Source of the DNA: Salegentibacter salegens
GTDB lineage: Bacteria > Bacteroidota > Bacteroidia > Flavobacteriales > Flavobacteriaceae
Length of the DNA: 64,000 nucleotides
Direction: 5' to 3'
NCBI RefSeq assembly: GCF_900142975.1
Contig: NZ_LT670848.1
Coordinates: 3,782,001-3,846,000 of the forward strand
In this document: in pieces, positions 43,811-54,001 of the stretch
How positions within the stretch are numbered: position 1 is the stretch's first letter
Layout: every line of letters starts with the position of its first letter
Notes under the pieces: model-generated
What the model was told of the DNA's origin: nothing
The model's database searches: none
What the model saw: only the letters and a program-made list of their open reading frames with translations
Made by a program: the position numbers and the translations under genes

Positions 43811-46441
43811 ATGGCGATTGCTTCCCAATACGATTCAAAAAAAGTAGAAGATAAATGGTATAACTACTGGATGGAGAACAAGTATTTTCATTCAGAAGTA
43901 GACGAGAGAGAGCCTTACACCATTGTGATCCCACCACCAAACGTAACGGGGGTTTTGCATATGGGGCATATGCTGAATAATACCATACAGGATGTTTTGG
44001 TGAGACGCGCCAGGTTAAAAGGCTTCAATGCCTGCTGGGTACCGGGAACCGATCACGCTTCTATAGCTACTGAAGCCAAAGTAGTAGCAAAATTAAAGGC
44101 TGAAGGAATTGATAAAAACGATCTTAGCCGTGAGGAATTTCTACAACACGCCTGGGACTGGACGCATAAACACGGTGGTATTATCCTGGAGCAATTAAAA
44201 AAGCTCGGAGCTTCCTGCGATTGGGACCGTACGAAGTTTACGATGGATGATAATATGTCAGCTTCGGTTATTAAGGTTTTTGTAGATCTATATGAAAAAG
44301 GCCTTATCTACCGTGGTTACCGGATGGTAAACTGGGATCCTGTAGCCAAAACCACACTTTCTGACGAAGAAGTGATTCATCTTGAAAAGCAGGGAAATCT
44401 TTATTATTTAAATTATAAAGTAGAAGGAAGTGATGATGTTTTAACCATCGCAACTACAAGGCCTGAAACTATTTTGGGCGATACCGCAATTTGTATCAAC
44501 CCAAACGATGAACGTTTTACACATTTAAAAGGCAAAAAAGCAATTGTGCCAATTTGTAATCGCGTGATTCCAATTATTGAAGATGAATATGTGGATGTGG
44601 AGTTTGGTACCGGTTGTTTAAAAGTAACGCCGGCGCACGATGAGAACGATAAAATGCTGGGAGATAAACACAATCTTGAGGTAATAGATATTCTTAACGA
44701 TGATGCCAGTCTTAATGGCTACGGAATGCATTATGAAGGTAAAGACAGGTTCCAGGCCAGAAAAGAAATTGTTGAAGAATTGAAAGAAATGGGTGTGCTT
44801 ACCAAAATTGAAGAGCATACCAATAAAGTAGGAACCAGTGAGCGCACCGGTGCGGTAATAGAACCAAAGCTAAGCGACCAATGGTTTTTAAAGATGAAAG
44901 AGCTGGCCAAACCTGCAATTGATGCGGTGGTTGGAGATGAAATTAATTTGGTTCCCGATAAATTTCTAAATACTTACAAGCACTGGATGGAAAATGTGCG
45001 TGACTGGAATATTTCTCGTCAATTACTTTGGGGACAGCAAATTCCCGCTTATTTCTATGGAAGTGGAAAAGAAGATTTTGTAGTTGCTGAAACTGCTAAA
45101 GAGGCTTTGGAAAAAGCGAGAATAAAGTCAGGGAATGCAAGTTTAAAGACTGAAGAACTAATTCAGGATAAAGATGCATTAGATACCTGGTTTTCTTCCT
45201 GGTTATGGCCAATGAGCGTTTTTAACGGTATTCTTGAGCCCGAGAATGAAGAAATTAACTATTATTATCCTACCAACGATCTTGTAACCGCCCCTGAAAT
45301 TTTATTCTTCTGGGTAGCACGTATGATTATGGCCGGTTATGAATATAGAGGAGAAAGACCTTTTAAAAATGTGTATCTAACCGGAATTGTTCGCGATAAG
45401 CAACGTAGAAAAATGTCTAAGTCGCTGGGGAATTCTCCAGATCCACTGGGATTAATCGAGCAATATGGCGCCGATGGTGTTAGGGTAGGAATGCTTTTAA
45501 GTTCTCCTGCCGGTAACGATTTAATGTTTGAAGAAGACCTTTGTAAGCAGGGAAGTGCATTTTCAAATAAAATTTGGAATGCTTTTAGGCTGGTAGAAGG
45601 CTGGGAAATATCAGAAGAAGCTAAACAACCCGAAACGGCTAAAATTGCGATAGACTGGTATACAGCGAGATTTAGAAAAACTCTTGCCGAAATTGAAGAT
45701 CACTACTCAAAATACAGAATGAGTGATGCTTTAATGAGTACTTATAAATTGGTTTGGGACGATTACTGCTCCTGGTTCCTTGAAATGGTAAAACCGGCTT
45801 ATGGGGAACCTATAGACGCAAAAACATATAAAGCGGTAATTGAAATTTTAGAAGATAACCTTAAGATTCTTCACCCGTTCATGCCTTTTGTGACCGAAGA
45901 GATTTGGCAGGAGATTACCAAAAGAACTCCTTCAGAAGCCTTAATTGTTGCCAAATGGCCAGAGCTTAAGGAATTTAATGAGGAAATAATCAATGAATTT
46001 GGTTTAGCTTCAGAAGTTATTGCTGGAATTAGAAAAATTAGGAAAGAGAAGAATATTTCGTTTAAAAACACCATAGATCTTATGGTGATGAACAATGAAA
46101 AAGCTTCAGAATTATTTGATCCTGTGATTTTAAAAATGGGAAATATTAATGCTTTTAGTTATGTAGATAAGCAAGTAGAAGGTGCACTTTCTTTCCGGGT
46201 AAAATCTAATGAGTATTTTATTCCAATAGCCGGTTCTATAGATGTGGAAGCTGAAATTGAAAAACTGGAAGAGGAATTAAAATACAATGAAGGTTTCTTG
46301 AAATCTGTAGAGAAGAAACTTTCTAACGAGCGTTTTGTGAATAATGCTCCGGAAAAAGTTGTGGCTATAGAAAAAGCTAAAAAAGCTGATGCAGAGGCTA
46401 AGATTGAAGCTATTAAGGCCAGTTTAAAAAGTCTGAAATAA
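43811..46441 (+). CDS. valS: Valyl-tRNA synthetase
   Basis: 876 aa. Class I synthetase charging tRNA-Val. The HIGH motif reads HMGH in [14 protein letters not shown] (near 46), and KMSKS is in [14 protein letters not shown] (near 536). The editing domain between them includes [17 protein letters not shown]. The C-terminal arm is a coiled coil (about 815-876), typical for ValRS. Length and motif order are normal. Confidence 0.97.
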   Translation: MAIASQYDSKKVEDKWYNYWMENKYFHSEVDEREPYTIVIPPPNVTGVLHMGHMLNNTIQDVLVRRARLKGFNACWVPGTDHASIATEAKVVAKLKAEGIDKNDLSREEFLQHAWDWTHKHGGIILEQLKKLGASCDWDRTKFTMDDNMSASVIKVFVDLYEKGLIYRGYRMVNWDPVAKTTLSDEEVIHLEKQGNLYYLNYKVEGSDDVLTIATTRPETILGDTAICINPNDERFTHLKGKKAIVPICNRVIPIIEDEYVDVEFGTGCLKVTPAHDENDKMLGDKHNLEVIDILNDDASLNGYGMHYEGKDRFQARKEIVEELKEMGVLTKIEEHTNKVGTSERTGAVIEPKLSDQWFLKMKELAKPAIDAVVGDEINLVPDKFLNTYKHWMENVRDWNISRQLLWGQQIPAYFYGSGKEDFVVAETAKEALEKARIKSGNASLKTEELIQDKDALDTWFSSWLWPMSVFNGILEPENEEINYYYPTNDLVTAPEILFFWVARMIMAGYEYRGERPFKNVYLTGIVRDKQRRKMSKSLGNSPDPLGLIEQYGADGVRVGMLLSSPAGNDLMFEEDLCKQGSAFSNKIWNAFRLVEGWEISEEAKQPETAKIAIDWYTARFRKTLAEIEDHYSKYRMSDALMSTYKLVWDDYCSWFLEMVKPAYGEPIDAKTYKAVIEILEDNLKILHPFMPFVTEEIWQEITKRTPSEALIVAKWPELKEFNEEIINEFGLASEVIAGIRKIRKEKNISFKNTIDLMVMNNEKASELFDPVILKMGNINAFSYVDKQVEGALSFRVKSNEYFIPIAGSIDVEAEIEKLEEELKYNEGFLKSVEKKLSNERFVNNAPEKVVAIEKAKKADAEAKIEAIKASLKSLK

Positions 46442-46472
46442 ATTATTAAAAGGAGAGATTTTGGCGAGGTGA

Positions 46473-46766
46473 TTATTCGGTTACTTCGCCAATATGTTCT
46501 TCTACAAGTTCTACATATTTTTCGCGAGCTTCCTGCTTGCTAAGGTTTTTCACCTGTAATAAAGCGTTTATTTTAAAGGCATTTCTAATATCTCCTTCGT
46601 TAGTAGGCGGAGCATAGAAACCGTTTACCTGTGTGGCTTTTTTGTAATAGGCGTAGAAATGAAGCATAACATCTGGCGCAAATTTTTGATCGGTTTTGCT
46701 GGCCATGTCATAAGCTCTTAAGAATTTTTCCTCTGTTGTATCAGGCATAACTAACTGCTTATTCAT
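46473..46766 (-). CDS. Acyl-CoA-binding protein
   Basis: 97 aa. Four-helix ACBP fold that binds medium to long acyl-CoA esters in the cytoplasm. The conserved MLHFYAYYKKATQ (about 34-46) and KINALLQVKNLSKQEAREKY (about 65-84) match the family; the usual Trp residues of the second motif are replaced here by Phe and Leu. It overlaps psd by 8 bp, as last gene of the lipid cluster, so it may supply or buffer acyl-CoA for phospholipid synthesis (inference). Confidence 0.88.
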   Translation of the reverse strand: MNKQLVMPDTTEEKFLRAYDMASKTDQKFAPDVMLHFYAYYKKATQVNGFYAPPTNEGDIRNAFKINALLQVKNLSKQEAREKYVELVEEHIGEVTE

Positions 46767-47415
46767 AGATTTTGGCTATTACACTTAGCCCACCTTTTAC
46801 CTTCTGGTTAAGTTTAACCGAGATTGGTGTATTTAAAGGTAAAAACACATCTACCCTGGAACCGAATTTTATAAATCCGCTATCGCTACCCTGAATCACT
46901 TCATTATCAACTTCAGCATAGTTTACAATCCTTTTTGCCATAGCACCGGCAATTTGCCTGTATAAAACTTCGCCGGCAATATCGTTTGCTACCACTACGG
47001 TAGTTCTTTCGTTCTCTTCACTGGATTTTGGATGCCAGGCAACCAAAAATTTCCCAGGATGATATTTGCTGTATTTTACTTTTCCCCCAATAGGATGTCT
47101 TGTTACGTGCACGTTTATGGGCGACATAAAAATAGAAACCTGCAGGCGCCTGTCTTTAAAGTATTCTTTTTCTTCTACTTCTTCAATGGCTACTACTTTT
47201 CCGTCTACTGGGGCAACCACGTGCGCATCGTTTAAAATTGTATTCCGTTTAGGATTTCTAAAAAACTGAATAATTAGAAAAAACAATATTATAGTGGCTA
47301 CCAGGATAGCAAACTTTATCCAGTATGTATTTATTAACGAATAAGACACCGCGTTTATTGCGATAAACAGCAAAGCTGCTATCGCCATAATTTTATAACC
47401 TTCTTTATGAAACAT
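46759..47415 (-). CDS. psd: Phosphatidylserine decarboxylase family protein
   Basis: 218 aa. Makes phosphatidylethanolamine from phosphatidylserine. Two membrane segments lie at about 10-50. The short Psd form (about 215 aa) self-cleaves at a Gly-Ser pair, here in IKFGSRVDVF (near 178). VVAPVDGKVVAIEEV (about 66-80) and MSPINVHVTRHPIGGKVKY (about 93-111) are typical. It overlaps cdsA by 11 bp and the ACBP gene by 8 bp. Confidence 0.93.
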   Translation of the reverse strand: MFHKEGYKIMAIAALLFIAINAVSYSLINTYWIKFAILVATIILFFLIIQFFRNPKRNTILNDAHVVAPVDGKVVAIEEVEEKEYFKDRRLQVSIFMSPINVHVTRHPIGGKVKYSKYHPGKFLVAWHPKSSEENERTTVVVANDIAGEVLYRQIAGAMAKRIVNYAEVDNEVIQGSDSGFIKFGSRVDVFLPLNTPISVKLNQKVKGGLSVIAKIYE

Positions 47416-48208
47416 AATCTAGAATATATAGATAAGCATATACAAATGGGCTCGAAAAAATAATACTGTCCAGTCTGTCAAACAAACCGCCGTGCCCGGG
47501 CATTAAGGTGCCGCTATCTTTTACACCGGCCTGCCGTTTAAATTTTGATTGAATAAGATCTCCCAGCGTTCCAAAAACACTAAGTATTATAGCCATTCCC
47601 AGCCAGATAGGGAAGGTGAGGAACTGGGTGTAATAAAAAATAAAAAAACTGGCTACACCGCTAAAAACAACTCCGCCCAGGAAACCTTCCACAGTTTTAT
47701 TGGGGGAAATACGTTCAAAAAGCTTTTTGTTTCCAAAATTCTTACCAACAATATAAGCAAAAGTATCATTAGTCCAAATTAGAATGAAAATCCCCACTAC
47801 CAATTTTGGAATAAAAACGCCTTCAATAGTTGGGATAAGTGTTAGAAAGATTACCGATGAAATTAGGTAGAATATTATAATAATATATTTTTTCTTTTCA
47901 AAAACGGGTATTTTTCTAACTACCAGTAAATCTTTTACAAGAAATAAGTTCACAAAAATGGTGGTAAAAAGGAGCAGGATAGTCGCATCCTGATTGAATT
48001 TTAAATAGCTGAAAAGATAAAAAAGTAAGGCTTGCACAGCGTAAAGTGCATAACTTTTTAAATGCAGAAGTTTTTGCATTTCAATAAGGCAAACAAGACC
48101 TAAGAGGTAAAATAAGCTGATAAAAATTAACTCTGAAGAAAGTATAGAAGCCACCAAAATGGATACGTACAACAATCCTGAAATAGTTCTAATAATAGCT
48201 TCCCTCAT
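47405..48208 (-). CDS. cdsA: Phosphatidate cytidylyltransferase
   Basis: 267 aa. Polytopic inner-membrane enzyme producing CDP-diacylglycerol from phosphatidate and CTP. About eight membrane segments. The family signature SPNKTVEGFLGG and GDLIQSKFKRQAGVKDSG ... PGHGGLFDRLDS (about 215-250) is intact. It lies between LUD and psd genes with almost no gap, giving a compact phospholipid operon. Confidence 0.96.
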   Translation of the reverse strand: MREAIIRTISGLLYVSILVASILSSELIFISLFYLLGLVCLIEMQKLLHLKSYALYAVQALLFYLFSYLKFNQDATILLLFTTIFVNLFLVKDLLVVRKIPVFEKKKYIIIIFYLISSVIFLTLIPTIEGVFIPKLVVGIFILIWTNDTFAYIVGKNFGNKKLFERISPNKTVEGFLGGVVFSGVASFFIFYYTQFLTFPIWLGMAIILSVFGTLGDLIQSKFKRQAGVKDSGTLMPGHGGLFDRLDSIIFSSPFVYAYLYILDYVS

Positions 48209-48211
48209 GTG

Positions 48212-48823
48212 TTATAAATCTTCCAGCAGGAGCAAATATAGGTTTTTTGTGCTACTTCCATAGCTCATAAAATCTCCTTCTTTTTGCGTTTCAAAATTTT
48301 TGATGGTAGTAATATTAGAAGGAATTCGCTGTTTGTTTCTAAATTTAATGCCGCGAAGACCTTCGCCAATTGTATCTATTAACTGGCTTGTAGAAGAAAT
48401 AATAACAAAATTATCGGGTAAATCGTTGAGTTTGCATTCTTTAATTTGGTTGGAAGAAATAAGGATAGACCCATCGTTAGCTACCAGGTATTCACAGGTA
48501 GAAAGAAAGAATGGAGCTGCCCCAGATCTCGTAAAATCAAGGTTGAAACCCTTAAATTTATCCTGCAGGTTGGGGTCAAGGCAAAAACATTCCTTTTCAT
48601 ACCAATCGTTTTCAAGCAAAATATTGTCAAAGGCTTCCTGTAGTTCTTTATTGTCTTCACAATAGAGAAATTTTCCCCCATTATTCTTAAAATTGAGCAT
48701 AAAACGCTCATCGGTAGGGAGTTTTACCTCTGGCATGTATTTTCCCCGCTCAGCTTTTTCAGGAGATTCCTGTTTTTTGTCTGATTTAGATTTAGGGTTA
48801 AGAAATCTTCTAAATAGACTCAT
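48212..48823 (-). CDS. LUD-domain protein (LutC/YkgG-like)
   Basis: 203 aa. A charged Lys/Glu/Ser-rich N-terminus (about 1-40) precedes an LUD-type domain. FLSTCEYLVANDGSILISSNQ (about 106-126; the first 20 residues are conserved in style), DNFVIISSTSQLIDTIGEGL and NITTIKN fit the LutC-like fold. LutC acts with LutA/B in lactate use, but no lutA or lutB is seen here. A lone copy in front of cdsA is common in Flavobacteriaceae; its role there is unknown. 3 bp to cdsA. Confidence 0.8.
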   Translation of the reverse strand: MSLFRRFLNPKSKSDKKQESPEKAERGKYMPEVKLPTDERFMLNFKNNGGKFLYCEDNKELQEAFDNILLENDWYEKECFCLDPNLQDKFKGFNLDFTRSGAAPFFLSTCEYLVANDGSILISSNQIKECKLNDLPDNFVIISSTSQLIDTIGEGLRGIKFRNKQRIPSNITTIKNFETQKEGDFMSYGSSTKNLYLLLLEDL

Positions 48824-48922
48824 AGAGTTTTGGGTGTGGTTCTCAACGTCATTTTAACCAAAGGTAAAAAATCTTAATTTAACCCTTAGGCAAATTAAGA
48901 TTTTTTAAACTGTGGTTGTGAA

Positions 48923-50989
48923 CTATTTATTAACTGAATCGTTTTCAGTTATAGTGCTCTCTTCAGAATCATTTCCGGGGGTTGGATTTTGTTCTTCAGT
49001 TTCAGCTGCTTTTTCTTCAATTTTAGGAGTTTCTTTTTGTCCTAATACTTCAGTTTTTGCCTTATCCTTATCGTAAGGTCTTTTTCCGAAGATAGTTTCA
49101 AGATCATCTTTAAAGATCACCTCTTTATCAAGAAGAATATCGGCTAACTGTCCCAGTTTGTCTTTGTGCTCGGTAAGTAAATCTATGGCCCGTTTATATT
49201 GAGTTTCAATTAAATTAGAAATCTCTTTATCAATAAGCTCAGATGTACTTTCACTATATGGTTTGGTGAAATTATATTCACTCTGGCCAGAAGAATCGTA
49301 ATAAGTAAGATTCCCAACTTTATCATTCAACCCATATATAGTAACCATCGCTTTCGCTTGTTTAGTTACTTTTTCGAGGTCACTTAAAGCTCCGGTTGAA
49401 ATCTTGTCAAAAACAACTTTCTCTGCGGCACGACCACCCAGGGCTGCACACATTTCATCCAGCATTTGCTCTGGTCTTACAATAAGACGTTCTTCTGGTA
49501 AATACCAGGCGGCTCCAAGAGACTGTCCACGCGGAACAATAGTTACTTTTACCAGTGGGGCAGCGTGCTCTAACATCCAGCTCACAGTTGCGTGACCGGC
49601 TTCGTGGTAGGCAATAGCTTTCTTCTCGTCTGGTGTAATAATTTTATTCTTTTTCTCGAGTCCGCCAACAATACGGTCTACAGCATCAAGAAAATCTTGT
49701 TTTCCAACTGCTTTGTTGCCTTTACGGGCGGCGATAAGCGCAGCCTCGTTACAAACATTGGCTATATCGGCCCCCGAAAACCCGGGAGTTTGTTTTGCTA
49801 AAAATTCAGTATCAAGTTCTTCAGCAACTTTTTTAAGTGGCTTCAGGTGAACTTCAAAAATTTCTTTTCTTTCATTTAAATCAGGAAGATCAACATAGAT
49901 CTGGCGGTCAAATCTCCCGGCACGCATTAGAGCTTTATCCAATACATCGGCACGGTTGGTTGCGGCTACCACAATTACATTGGTATTTGTGCCAAAACCA
50001 TCCATTTCTGTTAATAACTGGTTTAAGGTATTTTCACGTTCATCGTTAGAACCAGAGAAATTACTTTTTCCACGGGCACGGCCAATGGCATCAATTTCAT
50101 CAATAAAAATAATGGAAGGTGATTTTTCTTTGGCTTGCTTAAACAAGTCACGAACTCTCGAAGCCCCAACACCTACAAACATTTCAACGAAGTCTGATCC
50201 CGAAAGTGAGAAGAAAGGAACTTTTGCTTCTCCTGCAACGGCTTTAGCTAATAAGGTTTTACCGGTTCCGGGAGGTCCTACAAGTAGGGCTCCTTTAGGA
50301 ATTTTACCACCAAGAGAGGTGTATTTGTCTGGGTGCTTTAAAAAGTCTACAATTTCCTGAACTTCCTCTTTTGCTCCTTCTAATCCGGCTACATCTTTAA
50401 AAGAAGTCTTAACATCGGTATTTTGGTCAAATAATTTGGCTTTAGATTTTCCAATATTGAAAATTTGGCCTCCTGCACCACCACCGGCACCAGAGCTCAT
50501 TTTTTTCATTATAAAAATCCAAACTCCAATAATTAGTATGAAGGGTAATAATGCCCAGAAAATCTCACTCATTACGTTACTTTGCGTATCGTAAACTACA
50601 GTGGTGTCTAAATTATTTTCAGCTTTTATTTCCTTGATGTCGTCTTCAAGGTTTTGCAAATCTCCAAACTCAAAACTATAGGCCGGGGTTTCGCCACCGG
50701 TGTTAAAAAGCTCTGGATCGTTAGCTGATTTATGAATGTCTTTTTGTGCTGCCTCCTCGGTAAGATAAACTTTAGCTTGTTTTCGGTTAACAATTTCTAC
50801 CTTTTTTACGTCACCGTCTCTAAGGTAAGATAGAAATTCGGCCGGATTGGTTTGAGCCGGTTCACTAAAACCGCCTCCGCTAAAGAAATTGATTCCTATA
50901 AATATAATAATTATAGCGGCATAGATCCAGTAAGCATTAAACTTAGGCTTCTTGGGATCTGTCTTTTTTTTGGGTTGCTGTTTCGCCAT
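48923..50989 (-). CDS. ftsH: ATP-dependent zinc metalloprotease FtsH
   Basis: 688 aa. Membrane-anchored AAA+ protease that degrades misfolded membrane and short-lived proteins. Membrane helices at about 19-38 and 143-162 with a periplasmic segment between. Walker A GPPGTGKT at 238-245, Walker B IIFIDEID near 293-300, second region of homology [15 protein letters not shown], and the zinc site HEAGH at 462-466. The acidic C-terminal tail is typical. 24 bp downstream of rsfS, 99 bp upstream of the LUD gene. Confidence 0.97.
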   Translation of the reverse strand: MAKQQPKKKTDPKKPKFNAYWIYAAIIIIFIGINFFSGGGFSEPAQTNPAEFLSYLRDGDVKKVEIVNRKQAKVYLTEEAAQKDIHKSANDPELFNTGGETPAYSFEFGDLQNLEDDIKEIKAENNLDTTVVYDTQSNVMSEIFWALLPFILIIGVWIFIMKKMSSGAGGGAGGQIFNIGKSKAKLFDQNTDVKTSFKDVAGLEGAKEEVQEIVDFLKHPDKYTSLGGKIPKGALLVGPPGTGKTLLAKAVAGEAKVPFFSLSGSDFVEMFVGVGASRVRDLFKQAKEKSPSIIFIDEIDAIGRARGKSNFSGSNDERENTLNQLLTEMDGFGTNTNVIVVAATNRADVLDKALMRAGRFDRQIYVDLPDLNERKEIFEVHLKPLKKVAEELDTEFLAKQTPGFSGADIANVCNEAALIAARKGNKAVGKQDFLDAVDRIVGGLEKKNKIITPDEKKAIAYHEAGHATVSWMLEHAAPLVKVTIVPRGQSLGAAWYLPEERLIVRPEQMLDEMCAALGGRAAEKVVFDKISTGALSDLEKVTKQAKAMVTIYGLNDKVGNLTYYDSSGQSEYNFTKPYSESTSELIDKEISNLIETQYKRAIDLLTEHKDKLGQLADILLDKEVIFKDDLETIFGKRPYDKDKAKTEVLGQKETPKIEEKAAETEEQNPTPGNDSEESTITENDSVNK

Positions 50990-51013
50990 TCTTGGTAATT
51001 CTAAATTAAATAA

Positions 51014-51385
51014 TTAGTAATTGGTTTCTATGGAAGTGATTTTTGCATCACCCCAAAGACTTTCAATATCGTAAAACTCTCTAATATGTTTTTGGAAAAC
51101 GTGAACAACCACGTTTACATAATCTAAAAGTACCCACTCTGCATTTTCTCCGCCTTCTACGTGCCAGGGTTTGTCTTTAAGAGCCTTACTTACTGTTTTT
51201 TGGATGGAATTCACAATGGCGTTTACCTGTGTATTGGAAGTCCCGTTGCAAATTATAAAATAATCACACACGGTATTTTCTAGTTGCCTAAGGTCAAGAA
51301 TATCAATGTCGTTGCCTTTTACCTCTTCAATTCCTTTAATTATATGCGCAATAAGTTGATCGTTGTTCGCTTCTTTTTTTGCCAT
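51014..51385 (-). CDS. rsfS: Ribosome silencing factor RsfS
   Basis: 123 aa. Binds ribosomal protein L14 and blocks joining of the subunits under starvation. The family core DYFIICNGTSNTQVNAIVNS (about 41-60) and WVLLDYVNVVVHVF (about 85-98) is plain. First gene of the run rsfS-ftsH-LUD-cdsA-psd-ACBP, divergent from birA by 95 bp. Confidence 0.95.
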   Translation of the reverse strand: MAKKEANNDQLIAHIIKGIEEVKGNDIDILDLRQLENTVCDYFIICNGTSNTQVNAIVNSIQKTVSKALKDKPWHVEGGENAEWVLLDYVNVVVHVFQKHIREFYDIESLWGDAKITSIETNY

Positions 51386-51403
51386 TAAAATTAATTATTT
51401 TCG

Positions 51404-51411
51404 CAAAGTTA
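51404..51411 (-). promoter_or_regulatory. Bacteroidota -7 element candidate for the rsfS-ftsH run
   Basis: Reads TAACTTTG on the minus strand, a full TAnnTTTG match, 19 bp before rsfS. No clear -33 box. Confidence 0.45.
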
Positions 51412-51480
51412 TTACTTTTTAGCTGTTTATAGGCTTAGTTTACATAACATTTAACGCCCGTTTCATTTCTTACTATTAGT

Positions 51481-52212
51481 ATGCGTATAATCAAAGTTAA
51501 TGCCACCAATTCTACAAACGAATTCGCCCGGGAGCTCTACCGCGGCAAAACTTCTTTTGAACCCATATGTGTGGTGGCTCGTGAGCAAACCAAAGGTCGT
51601 GGCCAACGCGGCTCTGGGTGGGTTTCAAATGCGGGAGATAACCTTACTTTTAGCGTTTTATATCCCAAAATAAGAGTTGGTGTAAACCATCAGTTTTTGA
51701 TGAGTGCCACCGTATCTCTGGCTATTATTGAAGTGCTAAACAAATTTAATGTGCCTACATTAAAAGTGAAATGGCCTAACGACATAATGTCAGCACGCTA
51801 TAAGATTAGCGGAATTCTTATTGAAAATATTCTGAAAAATAATGAAATAGCTGCCTCTATAATTGGCGTGGGATTAAATGTGAATCAAACTCAATTTCCC
51901 GGCCTCCCACAGGCTTCTTCGCTTAAATTGGTAACCGGAGTTCAATTTAACCTGGATGAATTACTAAAGAGAATTACCGATGAATTTGAAGAAAAATTAA
52001 CTCAAATAAATGCTGAAGCTGAAACATCAATTTTAGAGAAATATGCAAAGAATATGTTTAAACGAGATGTAGTGTCTACTTTTCAACTGCCAGATAACAC
52101 TTATCTCACGGGAATTATTCGTGGTGTCACCAATTCGGGCAGGTTGAATTTGGAAATAGAAGATTCGGTTTTTAAAACTTTCGATTTAAAAGAGATTAAA
52201 TTGATGTACTAA
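51481..52212 (+). CDS. birA: Biotin--[acetyl-CoA-carboxylase] ligase, monofunctional
   Basis: 243 aa. Attaches biotin to carboxylase carrier domains; a natural client, pyruvate carboxylase, is encoded at 59874. The biotinyl-AMP loop GRGQRGSGWVS (about 40-50) and KWPNDIMSARYKISGILIEN (about 97-116) are intact. It has no N-terminal helix-turn-helix, so it should not repress transcription as the E. coli protein does. The C-terminal SH3-like domain is about 190-243. Confidence 0.95.
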   Translation: MRIIKVNATNSTNEFARELYRGKTSFEPICVVAREQTKGRGQRGSGWVSNAGDNLTFSVLYPKIRVGVNHQFLMSATVSLAIIEVLNKFNVPTLKVKWPNDIMSARYKISGILIENILKNNEIAASIIGVGLNVNQTQFPGLPQASSLKLVTGVQFNLDELLKRITDEFEEKLTQINAEAETSILEKYAKNMFKRDVVSTFQLPDNTYLTGIIRGVTNSGRLNLEIEDSVFKTFDLKEIKLMY

Positions 52213-52232
52213 AAAGAATTTTAAAAGTATTC

Positions 52233-52298
52233 ACGTCAACCTGAACTTGTTTCAGGTTCTAACTCGATATTAATTCACATCGAGCCAGAACCTGAAAT
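52233..52298. repeat. Palindromic intergenic repeat (REP-like)
   Basis: AACCTGAA pairs with TTCAGGTT nearby, and CAGGTTCT (52253-52260) pairs with AGAACCTG (52287-52294) around CTCGAT/ATCGAG. The core resembles the CCTGAA/TTCAGG units in the insert at 43154-43252. It stands between the convergent birA and SRPBCC genes and may also stop transcription. Confidence 0.6.
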
Positions 52299-52332
52299 TT
52301 AAATATTGATTTAAAATAAAAGTTTTTAAAAT

Positions 52333-52725
52333 TTACAGCTTCCCTATATTTTCAGCTAAAGTATTAATGAATTTGGTTAAAGGTTTTTTAACCATCATCG
52401 CCATCATTGCATTGAATTCCCCATTGAACTCCATTTGCACTTCACTTTGGTTTTCATTTAAAGCCGAAATATGCGCTTTTAATTTAAAATCAAACTTCTC
52501 TGAAGTAGAACCTAAAACAACCAATTCCGGTTCTATGGTTTCCAGAATTTCCAATTTTATTACGGGCATTCCTTTAAGGCCAAAAACAAAAGTTTTCTCA
52601 TCTCTAACTTCAAATACTTCTTTGCTCTCAGGCATTAATTGTTCATAATTCTCAACCTTAGTCAAAAAATTAAACATTTCCTGCTGACTTTTATCTGCAG
52701 TAACTTTTGGGCTTTCTATATTCAT
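52333..52725 (-). CDS. SRPBCC-fold protein
   Basis: 130 aa. START/SRPBCC-like ligand-binding fold, with a helix near residue 15-30 (QQEMFNFLTKVENYEQLMP), a strand-rich centre, and a long C-terminal helix (MMAMMVKKPLTKFINTLAEN). The ligand is unknown. It starts 3 bp after the pyrE stop and is cotranscribed with it; this pairing is common in Flavobacteriaceae, but its sense is not known. Confidence 0.82.
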   Translation of the reverse strand: MNIESPKVTADKSQQEMFNFLTKVENYEQLMPESKEVFEVRDEKTFVFGLKGMPVIKLEILETIEPELVVLGSTSEKFDFKLKAHISALNENQSEVQMEFNGEFNAMMAMMVKKPLTKFINTLAENIGKL

Positions 52726-52728
52726 TAT

Positions 52729-53370
52729 TTATTTTTTCCAGTTTGCGGGATCCTGACGCCATTCTCTTAAAGTACCGGCTTCAGTAGCATTTATGTAATT
52801 AGTTTTTTGTGCGGTTTCCAACAAGAAATCGTAATCGCTAAGGGTATGCAATTCTATTCCTGATTTTGCAAAGTTTTCGTCGGCAGTTTTAAAACCATAA
52901 GTAAAGATTGCCAGCATTCCTTTTACATTTGCTTTGGCTTCTTTTAAAGCTTTTACCGCATTTAAACTGCTGTTTCCGGTGCTTATTAAGTCTTCAATTA
53001 CCACCACCGTTTGTCCTTCAGAGAGATTTCCTTCAATCTGGTTTTTTCGTCCGTGGCTTTTAGCTTCGGGGCGAACATAGATAAACGGAAGGCTCAAAAT
53101 CTCGGCTACCAACATCCCAATACCAATGGCGCCTGTGGCTACCGCTGCAATAACATCGGGTTTACCATAAAGTTCTTCAATTTGGCGTGCAAACTGTTCC
53201 CTTATGTGATTTCTAATTGGCGGGTAGGAGAGCACTATTCGGTTATCGCAATATATTGGCGATTTCCAACCGCTGGCCCATGTAAATGGTTCTTGTGCAT
53301 CTAATTTTATTGCTTTAATTTGCAATAACAGTTCAGCAGTTGTTCTGGCTGTTTCTTTATTTAAAATCAT
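52729..53370 (-). CDS. pyrE: Orotate phosphoribosyltransferase
   Basis: 213 aa. Converts orotate and PRPP to orotidine 5'-phosphate in pyrimidine synthesis. The PRPP motif VVVIEDLISTGNSSLNAV (about 121-138) and the substrate loop RPEAKSHGRKNQIEGN (about 99-114) are intact, as is FTWASGWKSPIYCDNR (about 29-44). Its start lies only 7 bp from the start of the divergent NUDIX gene. Confidence 0.96.
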   Translation of the reverse strand: MILNKETARTTAELLLQIKAIKLDAQEPFTWASGWKSPIYCDNRIVLSYPPIRNHIREQFARQIEELYGKPDVIAAVATGAIGIGMLVAEILSLPFIYVRPEAKSHGRKNQIEGNLSEGQTVVVIEDLISTGNSSLNAVKALKEAKANVKGMLAIFTYGFKTADENFAKSGIELHTLSDYDFLLETAQKTNYINATEAGTLREWRQDPANWKK

Positions 53371-53377
53371 ACTGCAA

Positions 53378-54001
53378 ATGTATAAAGTTTTTGTAAATGA
53401 TATTCCCTTAATTCTCTCTACAAAGAAAGATTTTGGCGAAAATTATGTATCACTGCCCATTAAGAAGGTGAGAATTAAACGGATAATTAAAAAAATTAGT
53501 AAAGGAGAACTGCTTTACGTCAATCTTTATCACGAAAAAGAAGAAAAACTGCTGAAACATTTGTTTAAAAAGCTACGTGTGGTTACTGCCGCAGGTGGAA
53601 TGGTTTTAAACGATAAAGATGAAATACTGTTCATTTACCGAAAAAAACGCTGGGATCTTCCTAAAGGTAAAACTGAAAAGAACGAAACTATCGAGGCTTC
53701 TGCAATAAGGGAAGTAGAAGAGGAAACCGGGGTTGAAGGTTTAAAAGTGACCAAATTCTTACAGAAAACTTATCATATTTTTAAACGAAAAGGCCGTTAC
53801 AGGCTAAAAGTTACACACTGGTACGAAATGCGAACCTCCTACGATGGCGAATTACGTCCCGAAACCAAAGAAGGAATTGAAAAAGCAAAATGGAAAGATT
53901 TAAAGAAAAGCCAAAAGGCCCTTCAAAAATCTTATGCTAATATTAAGCTCCTTTTTTCTGAAAAATACTTAGCGCGGCATTCTGAAGATAGGGTAGCGTA
54001 G
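53378..54001 (+). CDS. NUDIX hydrolase
   Basis: 207 aa. The NUDIX box is GKTEKNETIEASAIREVEEE followed by TGVEG (about 107-131), fitting GX5EX7REUXEEXGU. An N-terminal extension of about 65 residues (VNDIPLILSTKKDFG) is typical of a Bacteroidota group. The substrate is unknown; nucleotide or nucleotide-sugar pyrophosphates are usual. It overlaps the convergent M14 gene by 33 bp. Confidence 0.92.
   Translation: MYKVFVNDIPLILSTKKDFGENYVSLPIKKVRIKRIIKKISKGELLYVNLYHEKEEKLLKHLFKKLRVVTAAGGMVLNDKDEILFIYRKKRWDLPKGKTEKNETIEASAIREVEEETGVEGLKVTKFLQKTYHIFKRKGRYRLKVTHWYEMRTSYDGELRPETKEGIEKAKWKDLKKSQKALQKSYANIKLLFSEKYLARHSEDRVA

Noticed and set aside
49956..50360. 134-codon plus-strand frame
   Set aside because: Antisense of the AAA domain of ftsH.
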